This document shows positions 61,605-64,000 of a stretch of DNA of 64,000 nt, piece by piece; position 1 is the stretch's first letter; every line of letters starts with the position of its first letter. The notes beneath the pieces are model-generated. The model was not told where the DNA came from, searched no databases, and was given only the letters and a program-made list of their open reading frames with translations. Both the position numbers and the translations under genes were made by a program. The stretch comes from Nitzschia sp. pyKryTriq1. Taxonomy: Eukaryota; Bacillariophyta; Bacillariophyceae; Bacillariales; Bacillariaceae. The DNA lies in contig OY101116.1 in assembly GCA_956465555.1 (NCBI GenBank), positions 558,001 to 622,000 of the forward strand. Direction: 5' to 3'.

Positions 61605-64000
61605 CTACTCGTCGATAGTAAAAGACCCCAAGCAAAATGGCGAAATGGGGGCCACCATGTCGGCCACAATGGATTCAACTAGCCAGGAATAGTAGACGAC
61701 GGAAACTGTGCAGTTTGATGTTCTGGAATTGTCAAGGCCTGATTGATTTGCTCGAAACTGACTCTTTTCTGGGATGATTCCTTTCTGAACAAGCGTTGGG
61801 AGAAGCTGATCTGTGAAAAGTTCATCATCAATCTCCTCTGGGATCAATACCAATAGTGGCTCCACAGTCCGCCCGTGTGGAACCGAATCCATCAACATCG
61901 CGCCCGTAGCTCGACAAAGTGTTTTCATCTAATGCGGAAGAAGAACGTAAAATGTTGAGTCGGAGTTGCAATGATTCCGAGGAAAGGTGGCGATCGATGC
62001 TCAACTTACTTCATCACTAGCAATCGAGTCAAATTCAAGCCCGAGATTGCGAGAGGTAAAGTCCCGAGAAGTGTAGGCGACATTGGAAAAGTCAACACAA
62101 GACTTTGTTTTTGGCAATGTCTTGAGCATTTCTTTCGATACGACCAGGATTTTGTGGCTCGCAAGTAATGATTTTTGCGTTCTCGCACACTTCGACCTCG
62201 TTCTCTGACTCCACCATGGTGCATCGCGAATCCACGCCTTCTCGTTTTTGGGATCCTCCAGTGCTGCCAACGTTTGTTCGTAAAGTAATGAATCGCCCCA
62301 GACCGGCTCTCCGTTAGTCGCCTGAATAGTCCGCGAATCAGCACGTGCCAACACGTAATGAAAGGTTCTGGCGCAAAGGTGAACTGATTGCGAGGCCCAC
62401 TTGTCGAACGGATGTGTTAGAGACTGACAGGGTAATGTGACGGTTGCTGTTCCGTCAAGAGACGCCACATCGGGGGTACCTATCTCCATATCGTCGGGCT
62501 TTTCACGATTAGACGTGCCCTTGACATCGCTACCAGCTAGTGGCGTGATTAAGGGTGGACCTGACATGGTGGTCTGGAATGGGGTCTCTACCTGCGTCTC
62601 GATTTTCTGGAAGGAATGAGGCGTCGTCGTCAGATGCATCGCCGGCGTGACAAAGCTCATACGCACTTTCATGCTGGCTGCTTCATTTGCGGAGGAACTG
62701 TTTTGACTGTTACCGGTAGACTTCCAAGCATAAGATTCCGTCAAGGGACTCAAATCACGAAAAAGTTCGGTCTCTTCACTGCTACGACCTTTTGTGGATT
62801 CCTCTTGCTCGATGGGACGACGTGAGCCCTCTCCTGTAGTAGAGGTGGTTCTGTCATCCTGCATGGAGCGATTTGAATTATCTCCACCCAGGCTTTTCGT
62901 ATCCGTGCGGCGTGATGGGGAGTTTTCAGTTTCCGAATCAGAATGAATGCCGTCATCCAGCAGTATTGTTCGTTCTTCGGACTTTGGTGGTGGTCGTGGT
63001 AAGATTTTTTCAAAGTCAGCAGTTTCTGGCAAGTGGTTTTCCGACTCATCCATGGAGTTTCGTACGGAAAACTGTTGCTCGTCGTGCTGAGGAAGTGGGC
63101 ACAGTGATCGACGTGGCTGATTGAACAAATCAACTCTGAGGGCTTCGTGTTCCGATGATGATTGATGGTCTCTGTGATTGTTTTCAGATGCGACTCCAAG
63201 AGCTTTCTCACTGGACCGCTGCTGGCGCTCACAATGCATCACAGTCTGTTCTTCGGACGGAGTGAATTCCAGTGTTGGAGGGCGAGGAAAGATTCGTTCA
63301 AAAGCGGCAGTTTCCGGCAGCTCGTTTGCCGATGATTCATCCATGGAGTTTCCCACCGAAAACTGTTGTTGGTCGTCGTGCTGACGAAGTGGATATAGTG
63401 ATCGACTTGTCTGAGTGGAATCATTTCTAGAGTTTTCCCGATCCAACAATGATTGGTGGTGTCCTCTCTGATTGTTTTCGGACGCGACTCTAGGATCGTT
63501 TTCACTGGATTGCTGCTGGCTCTCACAATGCATCACAGTCTGTTCTTCGGACGGAGAGAATTCCAGTGGTGGGGGGCGAGGAAAGATTCGTTCAAAATCG
63601 GCAGTTTCCGGCAGCTCGTTTGCCGATGATTCATCCATGGAGTTTCCCACCGAAAACTGTTGTTGGTCGTCGTGCTGACGAAGTGGATATAGTGATCGAC
63701 TTGTCTGAGTGGAATCATTTCTAGAGTTTTCCCGATCCAACAATGATTGGTGGTGTCCTCTCTGATTGTTTTCGGACGCGACTCTAGGATCTTTTTCACT
63801 GGATTGCTGCTGGCTCTCACGATGCATTCCAGTCGGTTCTTCGGACGGAGAGAATTCCAGTGGTGAGGGGCGAGGAAAGATTCGTTCAAAATCAGCCGTT
63901 TCCGGCAAATCATTTGACGATTCTTCATCCATGGAATGATCATGATCTTGGGGGGTTTGTGTAGGAGGGGACTGGCTACTGCTCGTACCACAGCATTTGG
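61605..64000 (-). CDS. Repeat-rich BRCT-like nuclear protein, 5' truncated by window edge
   Basis: The frame is open to the right window edge, so the N-terminus is missing. Exons 64000..62010 and 61928..61605, with an 81-bp GTAAGT...TAG intron; about 770 visible residues. The first part consists of tandem 98-residue units, each with ELPETADFERIFPRPPPLEF, followed by QSS-rich and ENNQRGHHQSLLDRENSRND sequence. Two units are nearly identical at the DNA level and one or more are diverged. The C-terminal 200 residues (ILVVSKEMLKTLPKTKSCVD, LEFDSIASDEMKTLCRATGA, VSVVYYSWLVESI) look like tandem BRCT domains, including the W-L-x-x-S/C helix. Such proteins act in DNA damage signalling (MDC1/PTIP type). 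BRCT identity is moderate. Confidence 0.6.
63243..63830. repeat. 294-bp tandem repeat (two near-identical copies, plus diverged copies on both sides)
   Basis: The phrase CAGTCTGTTCTTCGGACGGA recurs 294 bp apart, and a third copy follows at the same spacing. Copies 63243-63536 and 63537-63830 differ at only a few positions. 294 bp is 98 codons, so the reading frame is kept. A more diverged copy covers about 62950-63242. Confidence 0.85.

Noticed and set aside
63243-63830. Regular repeats considered as a CRISPR-like array
   Set aside because: Unit of 294 bp, no spacers, in frame within a eukaryotic coding sequence.

Overview
This window is nuclear DNA from a stramenopile, most likely a pennate diatom. 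Genes are dense and sit on both strands. Introns are short (about 75-130 bp, one of 355 bp) with GT-AG ends. One predicted protein carries a signal peptide ending in an A-F junction of the kind seen in diatom bipartite plastid-targeting sequences. The MYB1R factor has the THAQKYF form of its motif, and there are several secretory fucosyl- and sulfotransferase-like enzymes and long acidic low-complexity tracts. Intergenic DNA is full of short GTAC/ACCGGT palindromes. Species assignment is inference; the intron models were read by eye from conserved protein joins and splice consensus.

Layout. 1-12 kb: the C-terminus of a glycosyltransferase, a type II fucosyltransferase-like protein, delta-COP (coatomer), a longin R-SNARE, UTP14 (SSU processome), and a secreted prolyl 4-hydroxylase with four ShKT domains in ten exons. 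12-20 kb, minus strand: an F-box protein, SF3A1 (U2 snRNP), two overlapping ORFs of unknown function that may be one frameshifted gene, and ISY1 (spliceosome). 22-28.5 kb: a five-exon type I membrane protein of unknown function, a membrane-anchored PhyH-type dioxygenase, and a probably plastid-targeted TLDc protein. 29.6-32.5 kb: a 2.9-kb element with perfect 34-bp terminal inverted repeats that carries a FEN1/XPG-like nuclease and a convergent partner ORF. 33-45 kb: an O-fucosyltransferase-like protein, a membrane-anchored beta-helix protein, and three paralogous kinases with the same intron position and FRD in place of HRD. 46-64 kb: a WDR89-like protein, riboflavin kinase, Ctf4/WDHD1 (replisome), a SHAQKYF-class MYB, a PIP5K, a sulfotransferase, and a 5'-truncated BRCT-like protein with 294-bp tandem repeats.

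Most genes are ordinary housekeeping loci: trafficking (delta-COP, R-SNARE, PIP5K), RNA processing (UTP14, SF3A1, ISY1), replication (Ctf4) and secretory-pathway modification. The least ordinary part is the inverted-repeat element with the XPG nuclease, which has no transposase I can recognise. Other points of interest are a 9-nt microexon in the hydroxylase, a start-codon-only coding exon in delta-COP, an Asn at the SNARE zero layer, the kinase family, and a small inverted-repeat element with a related end 15 kb away.
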